Shown here: positions 8,530 to 17,830 of the stretch, piece by piece
How positions within the stretch are numbered: position 1 is the stretch's first letter
Layout of the letters: each line of letters opens with the position of its first letter
Assembly: GCF_900074915.1 (NCBI RefSeq)
Contig: NZ_LT222319.1
Location: 1,733,001 to 1,797,000, forward strand
DNA: 64,000 nt
DNA from: Pseudomonas cerasi
GTDB taxonomy: Bacteria > Pseudomonadota > Gammaproteobacteria > Pseudomonadales > Pseudomonadaceae
Direction of reading: 5' to 3'
Notes under the pieces: generated by a model
The model's database searches: none
Told to the model about the DNA's origin: nothing
What the model saw: the letters and a program-made list of their open reading frames with translations, nothing else
Made by a program: the position numbers and the translations under genes

Positions 8530-9234
8530 ATGAAACCGATTCAGCTGCCCCTGAGTGTGCGTCTGCGTGATGACGCCACTTTCGTCAATTACTATCCAGG
8601 CGCCAACGCCGCTGCACTCGGCTATGTCGAGCGGCTGTGCGAAGCCGACGCTGGCTGGACCGAAAGCCTCATCTATCTGTGGGGCAAGGACGGAGTAGGG
8701 CGCACGCACCTGCTGCAGGCTGCCTGCCTGCGTTTCGAGCAGTTGGGCGAGCCTGCAGTGTATCTGCCGCTGGCCGAAGTCATAGATGAAGGCATCGAGC
8801 TGTTCGATCATCTGGAGCAGTACGAGCTGGTGTGTCTGGACGATCTGCAGGCGATCGTCGGCAAGCCCGACTGGGAAGAAGCGCTGTTTCATCTGTTCAA
8901 TCGTCTGCGTGACAGCGGGCGTCGTCTGCTGATTGCCGCGTCCAAATCGCCCCGCGAACTGCCGGTAAAGCTTCCCGACCTGAAATCGCGCCTGACCATG
9001 GCATTGGTGTTCCAGATGCGCGGTCTGTCCGACGAGGACAAGCTGCGCGCCTTGCAACTGCGTGCTTCACGGCGCGGCCTGCACCTGACCGACGATGTCG
9101 GGCATTTCATCCTAACGCGTGGTACACGCAGCATGAGCGCGTTGTTCGAATTGCTCGAGCGCCTCGATCAGGCGTCACTCCAGGAAAAGCGCAAGCTGAC
9201 CATTCCCTTCCTTAAAGAGACCCTCGGGTGGTAG
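8530..9234 (+). CDS. hda: DnaA regulatory inactivator Hda
   Basis: A 234-residue AAA+ protein homologous to DnaA domain III. With the DNA-loaded sliding clamp it stimulates ATP hydrolysis by DnaA and so limits re-initiation. The N-terminal MKPIQLPLSVRLRDDATF holds a clamp-binding motif of the Hda type (QLPLSV). Walker A is GKDGVGRTHLL, with Arg in the place of the usual Lys, as in Hda proteins; Walker B is ELVCLDDLQAI; sensor regions follow (LIAASKSPRELP, LKSRLTMALVF). No C-terminal DnaA-box-binding domain is present. ATG 8530 is chosen over upstream in-frame starts because the conserved N-terminus begins there. Confidence 0.93.
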   Translation: MKPIQLPLSVRLRDDATFVNYYPGANAAALGYVERLCEADAGWTESLIYLWGKDGVGRTHLLQAACLRFEQLGEPAVYLPLAEVIDEGIELFDHLEQYELVCLDDLQAIVGKPDWEEALFHLFNRLRDSGRRLLIAASKSPRELPVKLPDLKSRLTMALVFQMRGLSDEDKLRALQLRASRRGLHLTDDVGHFILTRGTRSMSALFELLERLDQASLQEKRKLTIPFLKETLGW

Positions 9235-9992
9235 ATCAGGCGCTGTTGATGCAGACGGCGGCTGCCTTGCGCCATGCACAACGGATTCTGGTGATCACCG
9301 GGGCGGGTCTGTCTGCCGATTCGGGGCTGCCGACCTATCGCGGCGTGGGCGGGCTCTACAATGGCAAGACCGACGATGGCCTGCCTATCGAAATGGCCCT
9401 GTCCGGGCCCATGTTGCGCCGTGACCCCGAGCTGTGCTGGAAGTATATCGCTGAACTGGGCAGGGCGTGCCTGGGTGGCGAACCGAATATCGCGCATTAC
9501 GCCATCGCCCAGTTGCAGCGCATCAAACCCGAGTGCTGGGTGCTGACCCAGAACGTCGACGGTTATCACCGTGCGGCGGGCAGTCCGCCGGAGCGCCTGA
9601 TCGAAATTCACGGGCAACTCTCGCCACTGTTTTGCCAATCCTGCGGTGCTGAGGATTCGCAATTGAGTGAGCACTTGCAGCGCCCTTTGCCCCCCTTATG
9701 CCCGGCATGTAGTGGCATTTTGCGACCGTCCGTCGTTCTTTTTCAGGAAATGCTTCCCGAAAAAGCCCTGGAAACACTGTATGAACAGCTGGCTAAAGGC
9801 TATGACGCGGTGCTGAGTATCGGCACCACCGCAAGCTTCCCCTACATTCACGAACCGGTCATTCGCACCAGGGTTTCCGGGGGTTTTACCGCAGAAATCA
9901 ATCCGCAGCCTACGGATCACAGCGCGCAGATGGACGTCTTTTTGCCCTACCGCGCGGCACATGTCATGGCCGAACTCATAAGTCACATCTAG
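9228..9992 (+). CDS. SIR2-family NAD-dependent protein deacylase
   Basis: A sirtuin of about 254 residues that removes acyl groups from lysine using NAD+. It shows GAGLSADSGLPTYRG (NAD-binding GAG and xSGxP), LTQNVDGYHRAAG (TQNxDxxH), the catalytic His in IEIHGQL, four zinc-ligand Cys (FCQSCGAEDS and LCPACSGILRP), and SIGTTASFPYIHEP. The frame begins at a GTG overlapping the last codons of hda (7-bp overlap); an ATG at 9249 is an alternative start. The domain is complete either way. Close to CobB-type bacterial sirtuins, but the symbol is avoided because cobB here names the cobyrinate amidase. Confidence 0.9.
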   Translation: MVDQALLMQTAAALRHAQRILVITGAGLSADSGLPTYRGVGGLYNGKTDDGLPIEMALSGPMLRRDPELCWKYIAELGRACLGGEPNIAHYAIAQLQRIKPECWVLTQNVDGYHRAAGSPPERLIEIHGQLSPLFCQSCGAEDSQLSEHLQRPLPPLCPACSGILRPSVVLFQEMLPEKALETLYEQLAKGYDAVLSIGTTASFPYIHEPVIRTRVSGGFTAEINPQPTDHSAQMDVFLPYRAAHVMAELISHI

Positions 9993-10067
9993 TTCGATTG
10001 AATTTGCAAATCACCTTCATAAAAGGCATAGTCTCGCCATCTTAACTAGTCAGCCACGGTTGTGCCC

Positions 10068-10796
10068 ATGCAAGTTGTTCGCTTCGCACCCCTCGTGCCT
10101 CTCGCACTCGTTACATTTCTCTTCGGTTGCTCGGCCAATATGCCGGTCGCACAGCAGGAACAGGCCCAGCCAGTTCCACGCTATCAGAGCGCGATCAATG
10201 CCAATGCCCAGTCCGCAGCCCGTCGCGCCGACGCGGCAGTCCTGCAGGACGAGCTCGCTACCGAAGACGAACTGGCCCAGTTCGCTGATAACAAGTCTTA
10301 CCAACTGCCGGCCCTGGCCGACAGCATCCTGGAGCGTGGCAAGTCGCTGATCGGCACACGCTACAAGTTCGGCGGCACGTCGACTTCTTCGGGTTTCGAT
10401 TGCAGCGGCTTCATCGGTTATCTGTTTCGCGAAGAGGCCGGCATGAGCCTGCCACGTTCCACGCGTGAAATGATCAACGTCAACGCACCTCTGGTGGCGC
10501 GCAACAAGCTTCAGCCGGGCGATGTGCTGTTCTTCAGTACTCGCGGTCGCGGTCAGGTCAGCCACGCAGCGATCTACGCCGGTAATCGGCAGTTCATCCA
10601 CTCCAGCAGTCGCCGCAGCGGCGGTGTGCGCATCGACAGCCTCGATGACGCCTACTGGAGCAAGACCTTCATCGAGGCCAAGCGGCCGCTGGCGATGGCC
10701 CCGGGTACTGTTGCAGTAAAATCGACACCTGAAGTAACGCAGACAACGGCGATGACTTCGACTACAGTCAAGACCGCGCCCAAGCGGCGTAAATAA
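10068..10796 (+). CDS. NlpC/P60 family lipoprotein (first of a tandem pair)
   Basis: A lipoprotein of 242 residues with a C-terminal NlpC/P60 (C40) peptidase domain, expected to cut the stem peptides of peptidoglycan from the periplasmic face. The signal is MQVVRFAPLVPLALVTFLFG followed by the lipobox Cys (LFGC). The domain covers about residues 85-205: catalytic Cys in GFDCSGFIGYLF, catalytic His in GQVSHAAIYAG, and PRSTREM between them. The C-terminal tail is Thr/Lys-rich. A GTG at 10062 could start it 2 codons earlier. A terminator follows, and a paralogue starts 90 bp on. Confidence 0.88.
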   Translation: MQVVRFAPLVPLALVTFLFGCSANMPVAQQEQAQPVPRYQSAINANAQSAARRADAAVLQDELATEDELAQFADNKSYQLPALADSILERGKSLIGTRYKFGGTSTSSGFDCSGFIGYLFREEAGMSLPRSTREMINVNAPLVARNKLQPGDVLFFSTRGRGQVSHAAIYAGNRQFIHSSSRRSGGVRIDSLDDAYWSKTFIEAKRPLAMAPGTVAVKSTPEVTQTTAMTSTTVKTAPKRRK

Positions 10797-10804
10797 ATAG
10801 AACG

Positions 10805-10839
10805 CGCAGTACAAGACCTTCGGGTCTTTCTGCGTTTTT
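10805..10839 (+). terminator. Rho-independent terminator between the NlpC/P60 genes
   Basis: Nested stem CGCAG...AAGACC-TTCG-GGTCTT...CTGCG followed directly by TTTTT. The second paralogue therefore probably has its own promoter or relies on read-through. Confidence 0.85.
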
Positions 10840-10885
10840 GAGCTTCTCGGCAGCGTAAGCCGCATCCGGATAGGTTGTTGTGGTT

Positions 10886-11431
10886 ATGTCGATTGCGTTG
10901 CGCCTGTTAGTCATTTCTATTGCTGCGTTGCTCGGTGCCTGCGCCAGCGCGCCGCCCCCGCCCAAAGCGCCCCGGATCGTTCAGCGTCCGGTGGTCACTG
11001 CTCCTCCCCAGATTCTTTCTCCAGCTGCCGAAGACGTGCTGTTTCGTGCGTTGGGGCTGGTTGGCACGCCTTATCGCTGGGGCGGCAACACGCCTGACTC
11101 CGGTTTCGATTGCAGCGGTCTTATAGGTTATGTCTATCGTGATGCGGCCGGCATTTCCCTGCCACGTTCCACACGCGAGATGATCGTGATGGGCGCACCG
11201 AATATTCGCCGCGAGCAACTGCAGTCAGGTGATCTGGTGTTCTTTGCCACGTCAGGTGGTTCGCAGGTGTCGCATGCGGGGATTTACGTGGGCGAAGGCC
11301 GCTTCGTGCATGCGCCGGCCACCGGCGGCACGGTGAAGCTCGACAGTCTCGACAAGCCTTACTGGCAGAGAGCCTACCTCAACGCCAAGCGCGTGATTCA
11401 GCCGTCCAGTCTGGCGCAGAATCGGCCCTAG
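10886..11431 (+). CDS. NlpC/P60 family lipoprotein (second of a tandem pair)
   Basis: A 181-residue paralogue of the preceding gene. The signal MSIALRLLVISIAALLGAC ends in a lipobox (LGAC), followed by an Ala/Pro linker, then the C40 domain: catalytic Cys in GFDCSGLIGYVYRDAAG, PRSTREMI, catalytic His in SQVSHAGIYVGEGRFVHAP. It lacks the roughly 65-residue insertion and the Lys-rich tail of its neighbour. Resembles MepS/NlpC-type cell-wall endopeptidases; the exact bond cut is not shown. A GTG at 10880 is an alternative start. Confidence 0.88.
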   Translation: MSIALRLLVISIAALLGACASAPPPPKAPRIVQRPVVTAPPQILSPAAEDVLFRALGLVGTPYRWGGNTPDSGFDCSGLIGYVYRDAAGISLPRSTREMIVMGAPNIRREQLQSGDLVFFATSGGSQVSHAGIYVGEGRFVHAPATGGTVKLDSLDKPYWQRAYLNAKRVIQPSSLAQNRP

Positions 11432-11477
11432 GCAGGAACCGCTGATCAGCGGCTCCCCCCAGCTCCAGCCTCAGGAT

Positions 11478-11583
11478 CGGACGCAGAGCGTTCAGAAAGG
11501 CGTGTCCACGCTGGAGAGTGGCACGCTGGGGATCGCCGCAGCTGTGCCGGCCTCTTCGCGAGCAAGCTCGCTCCCACAGGGAT
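11478..11583. repeat. Dispersed REP-like repeats
   Basis: Contains GGACGCAGAGCGTTC followed by CCACGCTGGAGAGTGG, a diverged copy of the double-hairpin motif at 2756, then TTCGCGAGCAAGCTCGCTCC, a palindromic element of the type common between Pseudomonas genes. It fills the 164 bp between two genes. Confidence 0.7.
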
Positions 11584-11595
11584 CACCGCTCGGCG

Positions 11596-12924
11596 TTACT
11601 GAGCAGCCTTGGCTGATGTCACGCGCCAGATCTTGTTGCCGACATCATCCGCCACCAGCAATCCGCCGCGCTGGTCATTGACCACGCCAACCGGACGGCC
11701 CATGGCTTTTTCATCCTTGTTGAGGAAGCCGGTCAACACATCGACCGGTGTGCCGTTGGGTTTGCCGCCACTGAATGGAATGAACACCACCTTATAGCCG
11801 CTGTGCGGTTTGCGGTTCCATGAGCCGTGCTGACCAATGAACAGGCCTTCGTTGAACGGTGCAGCCAGTGTCTTGCCGTCGGCGAACACCAGGCCCAGCG
11901 AAGCGGTGTGCGGACCGACTGCGTAATCCGGGGCAATCGCCTTGGCGACCAGTGCCGGGTTCTGCGGCTTGACGCGCTCGTCGACATGCTGGCCGTAGTA
12001 GCTGTAAGGCCAGCCGTAGAATGCGCCGTCCTGCACCGAGGTGACGTAGTCAGGCACCAGATCGCTGCCGATCTCGTCGCGCTCGTTGACCGCCGTCCAC
12101 AGTTTGCCGGTCTTCGGCTCCCAATCCATGCCGTTGGGGTTGCGCAGGCCGGACGCGAAGATCCGATGGTTGCCGGTGGCCGCGTCCACTTCCCAGATCG
12201 CCGCACGACCCTCTTCCTTGTCCATGCCGTTTTCGGCCACGTTGCTGTTGGAGCCCACGGTCACGTACAGCTTGCTGCCATCCTTGCTGGCGATGACATT
12301 CTTGGTCCAGTGGTGATTGAGCGTGCCGCCCGGCAGGTCGACCACCTTGGTCGCCTGCGCGCTGATCGAGGTCTGCCCGGATTCATACGGGAAGCTGATC
12401 AGGCGATCGGTATCGGCGACATACAGCTTGTTGCCCACCAGGGTCATGCCGAACGGCGAATTGAGGTTTTGCAGGAAAACCGTGCGCGTCTCTGCCACAC
12501 CGTCCTTGTCCACGTCGCGTAGCAAGGTAATACGGTTGGCGCTGGGCACGCCGGCACCGGCGCGGCCCATGACTTTTTCCATCACCCAGCCGCGAATGCC
12601 TTTGGAGTCATCCGGTTTGGCGGGCGAATTGGTTTCTGCGACCAGCACGTCACCGTTGGGCAACACATACAGCCAGCGCGGGTGGTCGAGGTTTTCGGCG
12701 AACGCAGCCACTTGTGTGCCCGGCGCGGCGACCGGCTTGGCGCCTTTTTCCCAGCCTACGGCAGGGGCGATGTTGACGGTCGGGATCAGCGTCTTGTTGG
12801 GCTCCGGCAGCTTGGGCGAGGGGCCTGTTCCATCCGAGACTTGCAGTCTCGAAGACTCGCCGCAGGCAGCGAGGCCGCCGGCGACCAGAAGCAACACTGC
12901 GTAGTGGGGTCTGAGTTTGAACAT
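11596..12924 (-). CDS. Sorbosone dehydrogenase-like (PQQ-type beta-propeller) lipoprotein
   Basis: A 442-residue lipoprotein ([21 protein letters not shown], lipobox LAAC) with a glucose/sorbosone-dehydrogenase beta-propeller, the family of L-sorbosone and soluble glucose dehydrogenases. Typical segments are [96 protein letters not shown] and [18 protein letters not shown]. It would face the periplasm and oxidise a sugar or aldose if it binds PQQ; the true substrate is unknown. Divergent from the cobalamin operon. Confidence 0.85.
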   Translation of the reverse strand: MFKLRPHYAVLLLVAGGLAACGESSRLQVSDGTGPSPKLPEPNKTLIPTVNIAPAVGWEKGAKPVAAPGTQVAAFAENLDHPRWLYVLPNGDVLVAETNSPAKPDDSKGIRGWVMEKVMGRAGAGVPSANRITLLRDVDKDGVAETRTVFLQNLNSPFGMTLVGNKLYVADTDRLISFPYESGQTSISAQATKVVDLPGGTLNHHWTKNVIASKDGSKLYVTVGSNSNVAENGMDKEEGRAAIWEVDAATGNHRIFASGLRNPNGMDWEPKTGKLWTAVNERDEIGSDLVPDYVTSVQDGAFYGWPYSYYGQHVDERVKPQNPALVAKAIAPDYAVGPHTASLGLVFADGKTLAAPFNEGLFIGQHGSWNRKPHSGYKVVFIPFSGGKPNGTPVDVLTGFLNKDEKAMGRPVGVVNDQRGGLLVADDVGNKIWRVTSAKAAQ

Positions 12925-13059
12925 TGTCGATCTCCATTAACAAGGGCATGGTCCAGTAACTGATAGAGGCACCGCCAACCCGCTAGGTTCAATCACGTTC
13001 CGCGGCGACGGTGTCGATTGACGCTCCCGGTCCAACCCTCTACCCTTCGCGGTTTGTTT

Positions 13060-13242
13060 CAGGTGCTCTGCAATCCCCGATTGGCAGAGTGAAACAGGGA
13101 AGCCGGTGTGGGTCGACAGATCCGATCCCGGCGCTGCCCCCGCAACGGTAAATGAGTCAAGGCTGTGCCTGACGCCACTGTGTTTCGACATGGGAAGGCG
13201 CGCAGCCGGGGTGACCCGCTCATGAGCCCGGAGACCGGCCTG
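13060..13242 (+). promoter_or_regulatory. Cobalamin riboswitch upstream of the cob operon
   Basis: The class-defining blocks occur in order: GAAACAGGGAAGCCGGTG (13091-13108), GCTGCCCCCGCAACGGTAA (13133-13151), the B12 box GCCACTG (13174-13180), TGGGAAGGCG (13191-13200), GACCCGC and AGCCCGGAGACCGGCCTG (to 13242). It is followed by a 7-bp hairpin ACATCAC-GGAGG-GTGATGT at 13255-13273 without a T-run. That suggests control by a mechanism other than simple intrinsic termination, or an expression platform nearer cobO. Adenosylcobalamin should repress the ten downstream genes. Confidence 0.93.
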
Positions 13243-13348
13243 AATCACTCAATGACATCACGGAGGGTGATGTTCTGTGCAGGGCGTTGCCGTGCTGTCC
13301 AGTGCTGTCCTTCCGTCTGTTGTCGCCTGCCCCGAGCGGAGAACCCAG

Positions 13349-13960
13349 ATGAACGAATCCCCCGAACGCGACGAACGCCATCTGGCGCGCATGCAGCGCA
13401 AGAAAGCCGTCATGGACGAGCGTATCGCCAGCTCGCCCAACGAGTGCGGCCTGCTGCTGGTATTGACCGGCAATGGCAAGGGCAAGAGCAGCTCGGCATT
13501 CGGCATGCTCGCCCGCGCCATGGGCCACGATATGCAGTGTGGTGTGGTGCAGTTCATCAAGGGCCGCAACAGCACGGGCGAAGAAATGTTTTTCCGCCGT
13601 TTCCCCGAGCAGGTGCGCTATCACGTAATGGGTGAGGGCTTCACCTGGGAAACCCAGGATCGCCAGCGCGACATCGCCGCCGCCGAAGCCGCCTGGGCCG
13701 TGTCTCAGGAAATGCTTCGCGATCCGGCCATTGGTCTGGTGGTGCTCGACGAACTGAACATCGCCCTCAAACATGGCTACCTCGACCTTGAACAAGTGCT
13801 CAGCGACCTGCAGGCACGTCCGCCGATGCAGCATGTGCTGGTGACTGGCCGCGGTGCCAAAGCCGAATTGATCGACCTGGCCGATACCGTTTCCGAGATC
13901 GGCGTGGTCAAGCACGCGTTTCAGGCCGGTATTCGTGCGCAGAAAGGTATCGAGCTGTGA
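13349..13960 (+). CDS. cobO: Corrinoid adenosyltransferase CobO
   Basis: ATP:cob(I)yrinic acid a,c-diamide adenosyltransferase, 203 residues, forming the Co-C bond of the corrinoid. The P-loop is LTGNGKGKSSSAFGMLARA; other BtuR/CobO motifs are GVVQFIKGRNSTGEE, the Walker B-like LVVLDELNIALKHGYL and VLVTGRGAK. The frame is open 24 codons further upstream, but ATG 13349 with an AGCGGAGA ribosome site starts the family-like MNESPERDERHLARMQ. First gene after the riboswitch. Confidence 0.95.
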   Translation: MNESPERDERHLARMQRKKAVMDERIASSPNECGLLLVLTGNGKGKSSSAFGMLARAMGHDMQCGVVQFIKGRNSTGEEMFFRRFPEQVRYHVMGEGFTWETQDRQRDIAAAEAAWAVSQEMLRDPAIGLVVLDELNIALKHGYLDLEQVLSDLQARPPMQHVLVTGRGAKAELIDLADTVSEIGVVKHAFQAGIRAQKGIEL

Positions 13961-13985
13961 ACCCTTCATCATTGAGCGCATTGCA

Positions 13986-15281
13986 ATGAGAGCCCCGCGT
14001 GATTGTCCGGCGGTATTGATCGCTGCGCCTGCCTCCGGGCAAGGCAAAACCACGGTGACCGCCGCACTGGCACGCTTGCACCGCAACCAAGGGCGTAAGG
14101 TCCGGGTGTTCAAGTGCGGCCCTGACTTTCTTGACCCGATGATTCTTGAGCGGGCCAGTGGTGCGCCGGTCTATCAACTGGACATGTGGATGGTCGGTGC
14201 CGATGAAAGCCGTCGCCTGTTGTGGGAGGCGGCTGACGAGGCGGACCTGATTCTGATCGAAGGGGTCATGGGGCTGTTCGACGGCACGCCGTCGAGCGCC
14301 GACCTGTCCCGGCATTTTGGCGTGCCGGTACTCGGTGTGATCGACGGCACGGCCATGGCGCAGACGTTTGGCGCACTGGCGCTGGGCCTGGCGCGCTATC
14401 AGCCTGATCTGCCGTTCGCCGGCGTGCTGGCCAATCGCGTCGGCACGGTACGCCATGCGCAGTTGCTGGAGAACAGCCTGACCGAAGGCCTGCGCTGGTA
14501 CGGCGCACTGTCCCGGGAAGTCGGCTTCGAATTGCCCAGCCGTCATCTGGGGTTGGTCCAGGCCAGTGAGCTCAATGATCTGGACGTGCGTCTGGACATG
14601 GCTGCTGCGGCGCTGGCCAGCACCTGTGAAGTGGCTTTGCCGCCGGCCGTGACCTTTACGGCGCCCGACCCGGTTCATGTTGAACCGCTGCTGCGCGGCG
14701 TACGCATTGCCATCGCACGCGATGAAGCCTTTGCCTTTCTGTATGGCGCGAGCCTGGAACTGCTGAGGAACATGGGCGCCGAGCTGAGTTTCTTCTCGCC
14801 GATCCATGATCGCGAGCTTCCCGAGGCCGACAGCCTGTACCTGCCCGGTGGCTACCCGGAGCTGCACCACGTGGCGTTGGCCGCCAATGGCACAATGCAG
14901 GCTTCGATCAGGGCTCACCATATTGCCGGCAAGCCGATTCTTGCCGAGTGCGGCGGCATGCTCTATTTGCTCGAAGCCCTGACCGATGTCGAGGGCGTGC
15001 GCGCCGAACTGGTCGGCTTGCTGTCCGGTGAAGCGGTCATGCAGAAGCGTCTGGCGGCGCTGGCCTTGCAGGCCGTCGAGCTGCCCGAGGGCACGCTGCA
15101 CGGTCATACCTATCACCACTCGCTGACCAGCACCGAGCTGCAGCCGATTGCGCGTGGCGTCAGCCCCAATGGCGGGCGCGGCGCAGAAGCGGTCTATCGT
15201 TTGGGTCGTCTGACCGCGTCCTACGTGCATTTCTATTTTCCTTCCTGCCCCCGGGCGATTGCGGCGCTGTTCAAACCATGA
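13986..15281 (+). CDS. cobB: Cobyrinate a,c-diamide synthase CobB
   Basis: Glutamine-dependent amidation of the a and c side chains of cobyrinate, 431 residues. N-terminal P-loop AAPASGQGKTTVTAALARLH, then LLWEAADEADLILIEGVMGLFDG, and a C-terminal class I glutaminase domain with the nucleophile in ILAECGGMLYLLEAL and the downstream His region HGHTYHHS. ATG 13986 begins at the conserved MRAPRDCPAVLIAAP. It lies 25 bp after cobO and overlaps bluB as ATGA. Confidence 0.95.
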   Translation: MRAPRDCPAVLIAAPASGQGKTTVTAALARLHRNQGRKVRVFKCGPDFLDPMILERASGAPVYQLDMWMVGADESRRLLWEAADEADLILIEGVMGLFDGTPSSADLSRHFGVPVLGVIDGTAMAQTFGALALGLARYQPDLPFAGVLANRVGTVRHAQLLENSLTEGLRWYGALSREVGFELPSRHLGLVQASELNDLDVRLDMAAAALASTCEVALPPAVTFTAPDPVHVEPLLRGVRIAIARDEAFAFLYGASLELLRNMGAELSFFSPIHDRELPEADSLYLPGGYPELHHVALAANGTMQASIRAHHIAGKPILAECGGMLYLLEALTDVEGVRAELVGLLSGEAVMQKRLAALALQAVELPEGTLHGHTYHHSLTSTELQPIARGVSPNGGRGAEAVYRLGRLTASYVHFYFPSCPRAIAALFKP

Positions 15282-15928
15282 CCGAGCAAGCGTTCAGCCC
15301 CGAAGAGCGGGCTGCGGTGTACCGCGCTATCGCCGAACGTCGCGACATGCGCCACTTCATCGGTGGTACGGTCGCGCCCGAGCTATTGGCGCGCGTGCTC
15401 GAAGCCGCGCATCAGGCTCCCAGCGTCGGGCTGATGCAACCGTGGCGCTTCATCCGCATCAGCGACCCGCTATTGCGCGCCAGGATGCAGGCGCAGGTAG
15501 AGGAGGAGCGTATTCGTACCGCCGAGGCGCTGGGGGAGCGAACCGACGAGTTCATGAAGCTCAAGGTCGAAGGCATCAACGACTGCGCAGAAGTGCTGGT
15601 CGCCGCGCTGATGGAAGGGCGTGAGCAACACATTTTCGGGCGTCGCACCTTGCCCGAAATGGACATGGCATCGCTGTCCTGCGCGATCCAGAACCTGTGG
15701 CTGGCATCGCGTGCAGAAGGCCTGGGCATGGGCTGGGTGTCGCTGTTCGACCCCGAGGCATTGGCCGAACTGCTGGGCATGCCTGACGGCGCGAAGCCGC
15801 TGGCGATCATTTGCCTGGGGCCGGTCAAGGAATTCTATCCTGCGCCAATGCTGGTGATGGAAGGCTGGGCGCAGGCGCGTCCGCTGCACGAGCTGCTGTA
15901 CGAGAATCAATGGGGAGTGAATCAATGA
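15278..15928 (+). CDS. bluB: 5,6-dimethylbenzimidazole synthase BluB
   Basis: A 216-residue flavin-destroying enzyme of the nitroreductase fold that turns reduced FMN and oxygen into 5,6-dimethylbenzimidazole, the lower ligand of cobalamin. Visible are the N-terminal [45 protein letters not shown] and [13 protein letters not shown]. Its place inside the cob operon supports BluB over a general nitroreductase. It also implies that the cell makes its own aerobic lower ligand. ATGA overlap with cobB. Confidence 0.94.
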   Translation: MTEQAFSPEERAAVYRAIAERRDMRHFIGGTVAPELLARVLEAAHQAPSVGLMQPWRFIRISDPLLRARMQAQVEEERIRTAEALGERTDEFMKLKVEGINDCAEVLVAALMEGREQHIFGRRTLPEMDMASLSCAIQNLWLASRAEGLGMGWVSLFDPEALAELLGMPDGAKPLAIICLGPVKEFYPAPMLVMEGWAQARPLHELLYENQWGVNQ

Positions 15929-16833
15929 GTGTGGCGCTGTTGAGCGTCGCCGGGGTCGCGCTGGATGCGCTGCTCGGTGAGCCAAAACGATGGCATCCGC
16001 TGGTGGCGTTCGGCAACTTCGCCAATCGGGTCGAGCAGCGTTTCAACAGTGGCGGCCGTGGCTGGCGCAGTCACGGCGTTACCGCCTGGGTCATCACCGT
16101 TGTGCCGCTGACGCTGCTGGCAACGCTGCTGAGCTGGTTGCCTGGCGTGGGCTGGCTGTTCGAGATTCTGGCGCTGTATGGCGCGCTGGGCATGCGCAGT
16201 CTGGGCGAGCACGTTCAGCCGGTGGCGCAAGCGCTGCGCAGTGATGATCTGGTTGAAGCACGTCTGCGGGTCGGTTATCTGGTCAGTCGCCAGACCACTG
16301 AGCTGGACGCTACCGAAGTCGCCCGCGCAGCCACCGAGTCGGTGCTGGAGAACGGCAGCGATGCGGTGTTCGCGGCGTTGTTCTGGTTTGTCGTGGCCGG
16401 TGCGCCCGGCGTGGTGCTGTACCGGCTGAGCAATACGCTGGACGCCATGTGGGGCTATCGCAACGAGCGCTTTGAGCGTTTTGGCTGGGCTGCGGCGAAG
16501 ATCGACGATCTGCTCAACTATATTCCCGCACGTCTTGTGGCATTGACTTACGCCTTGTTGGGCAAGACCCGACTGGCGCTGCGTTGCTGGCGTACGCAGG
16601 CTCCGGCCTGGGACAGTCCGAATGCCGGTCCGGTGATGGCCGCTGGCGCAGGCGCGCTGGGTGTCGAACTGGGTGGCGCGGCGATCTACCACGGCGAGTT
16701 GCATCAGCGTCCGCAACTGGGTGAGGGTGCGCCTGCCGACGCGGACTCGATCGATCGCGGCTGGCAACTGGTGCAGCGCGGCGTCTGGTTATGGCTGCTG
16801 GTCATCTGCGTGGCGGCTGAATTTTATGCTTGA
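15925..16833 (+). CDS. cobD: Adenosylcobinamide-phosphate synthase CobD/CbiB
   Basis: A 302-residue inner-membrane protein that attaches aminopropanol phosphate to adenosylcobyric acid. Typical CbiB segments are [40 protein letters not shown] sequence with [58 protein letters not shown] and a C-terminal membrane helix ([17 protein letters not shown]). ATG 15925 is coupled to the bluB stop (ATGA). Confidence 0.95.
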   Translation: MSVALLSVAGVALDALLGEPKRWHPLVAFGNFANRVEQRFNSGGRGWRSHGVTAWVITVVPLTLLATLLSWLPGVGWLFEILALYGALGMRSLGEHVQPVAQALRSDDLVEARLRVGYLVSRQTTELDATEVARAATESVLENGSDAVFAALFWFVVAGAPGVVLYRLSNTLDAMWGYRNERFERFGWAAAKIDDLLNYIPARLVALTYALLGKTRLALRCWRTQAPAWDSPNAGPVMAAGAGALGVELGGAAIYHGELHQRPQLGEGAPADADSIDRGWQLVQRGVWLWLLVICVAAEFYA

Positions 16834-17830
16834 GCACGGCGGGCGGTTGCGCGCGGCGGCGCAGCATTACGGTATTCAGCTAGCCGACTGGCTGGACCTG
16901 TCCACCGGGATCGCGCCCTGGTCGTGGCCCATCCCGGAGATTCCGACGCGTGCCTGGGCGCGGTTGCCCGAGACCGACGATGGTCTGGAAGCGGCGGCCT
17001 GCAGGTATTACGGTGTGTCCCGGTTATTGCCGGTGTCTGGTTCGCAGGCCGCGATTCAGGCACTGCCGCGGGTGCGCAGCGGGGGGCGAGTTGGCGTTCT
17101 GTCGCCCTGCTACGCAGAGCACGCGCATGCCTGGCGCAAGAACGGTTTCGTGGTCCGTGAGGTGGGTGAGCAGGAGGTCGACTACTTCCTCGACAGCCTG
17201 GACATACTGGTAGTGGTCAACCCCAACAACCCGACCGGTCTGCACCTGAGCGCCGAGCGCTTGCTGGAGTGGCATGCACGACTGGCCGAGCGCGGTGGCT
17301 GTCTGGTCGTCGATGAGGCGTTCATGGATAACACGCCGGGCATGAGCCTGGCGGCCGAAACGGGGCGCAGCGGGCTGATCGTCCTGCGTTCGTTTGGCAA
17401 GTTTTTCGGCCTGGCTGGCGTGAGGCTCGGTTTTGTCATGGCCGAGCCGGTGCTGTTGAGGATGCTGGCGCAGGAAATCGGCCCCTGGTCGGTCAGTGGG
17501 CCAACCCGGATCATCGGTCAGGTGTGCCTCAGTGATCAGCAGGGGCAGGCGCGTCAACGTGAGCGCTGTGACCAGGCCCGCGACCGGCTGGTGGCGTTGC
17601 TCGACCGCTACGCCTTGGCCCCGCAAGGCGGCTGTGCGCTGTTCCAATGGCTGGTGACCCCTGAGGCGCAGACGCTCTATGAGTTTTGTGCGCGGCGCGG
17701 CGTGCTGCTGCGTCTGTTCAAGGGTGACACCTCCGAGTCGTCCAGTCTGCGTTTCGGTCTGCCCCGCGACGAGGCCGACTGGCTGCGGCTGCACGATGTT
17801 CTGCTTGAATACCGCAAGGAATACCCATGA
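16826..17830 (+). CDS. cobC: Threonine-phosphate decarboxylase CobC
   Basis: A PLP enzyme of aminotransferase fold I, 334 residues, that decarboxylates threonine phosphate to aminopropanol phosphate for CobD. N-terminus [16 protein letters not shown] with [41 protein letters not shown]; the PLP lysine is in [19 protein letters not shown]. Start at ATG 16826 overlaps cobD by 8 bp, as the conserved N-terminus demands. ATGA overlap with cobQ. Confidence 0.93.
   Translation: MLEHGGRLRAAAQHYGIQLADWLDLSTGIAPWSWPIPEIPTRAWARLPETDDGLEAAACRYYGVSRLLPVSGSQAAIQALPRVRSGGRVGVLSPCYAEHAHAWRKNGFVVREVGEQEVDYFLDSLDILVVVNPNNPTGLHLSAERLLEWHARLAERGGCLVVDEAFMDNTPGMSLAAETGRSGLIVLRSFGKFFGLAGVRLGFVMAEPVLLRMLAQEIGPWSVSGPTRIIGQVCLSDQQGQARQRERCDQARDRLVALLDRYALAPQGGCALFQWLVTPEAQTLYEFCARRGVLLRLFKGDTSESSSLRFGLPRDEADWLRLHDVLLEYRKEYP

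Noticed and set aside
13908..15230. 440-codon minus-strand frame opposite cobB
   Set aside because: Mirror of the biased codons of cobB; composition unlike a protein.
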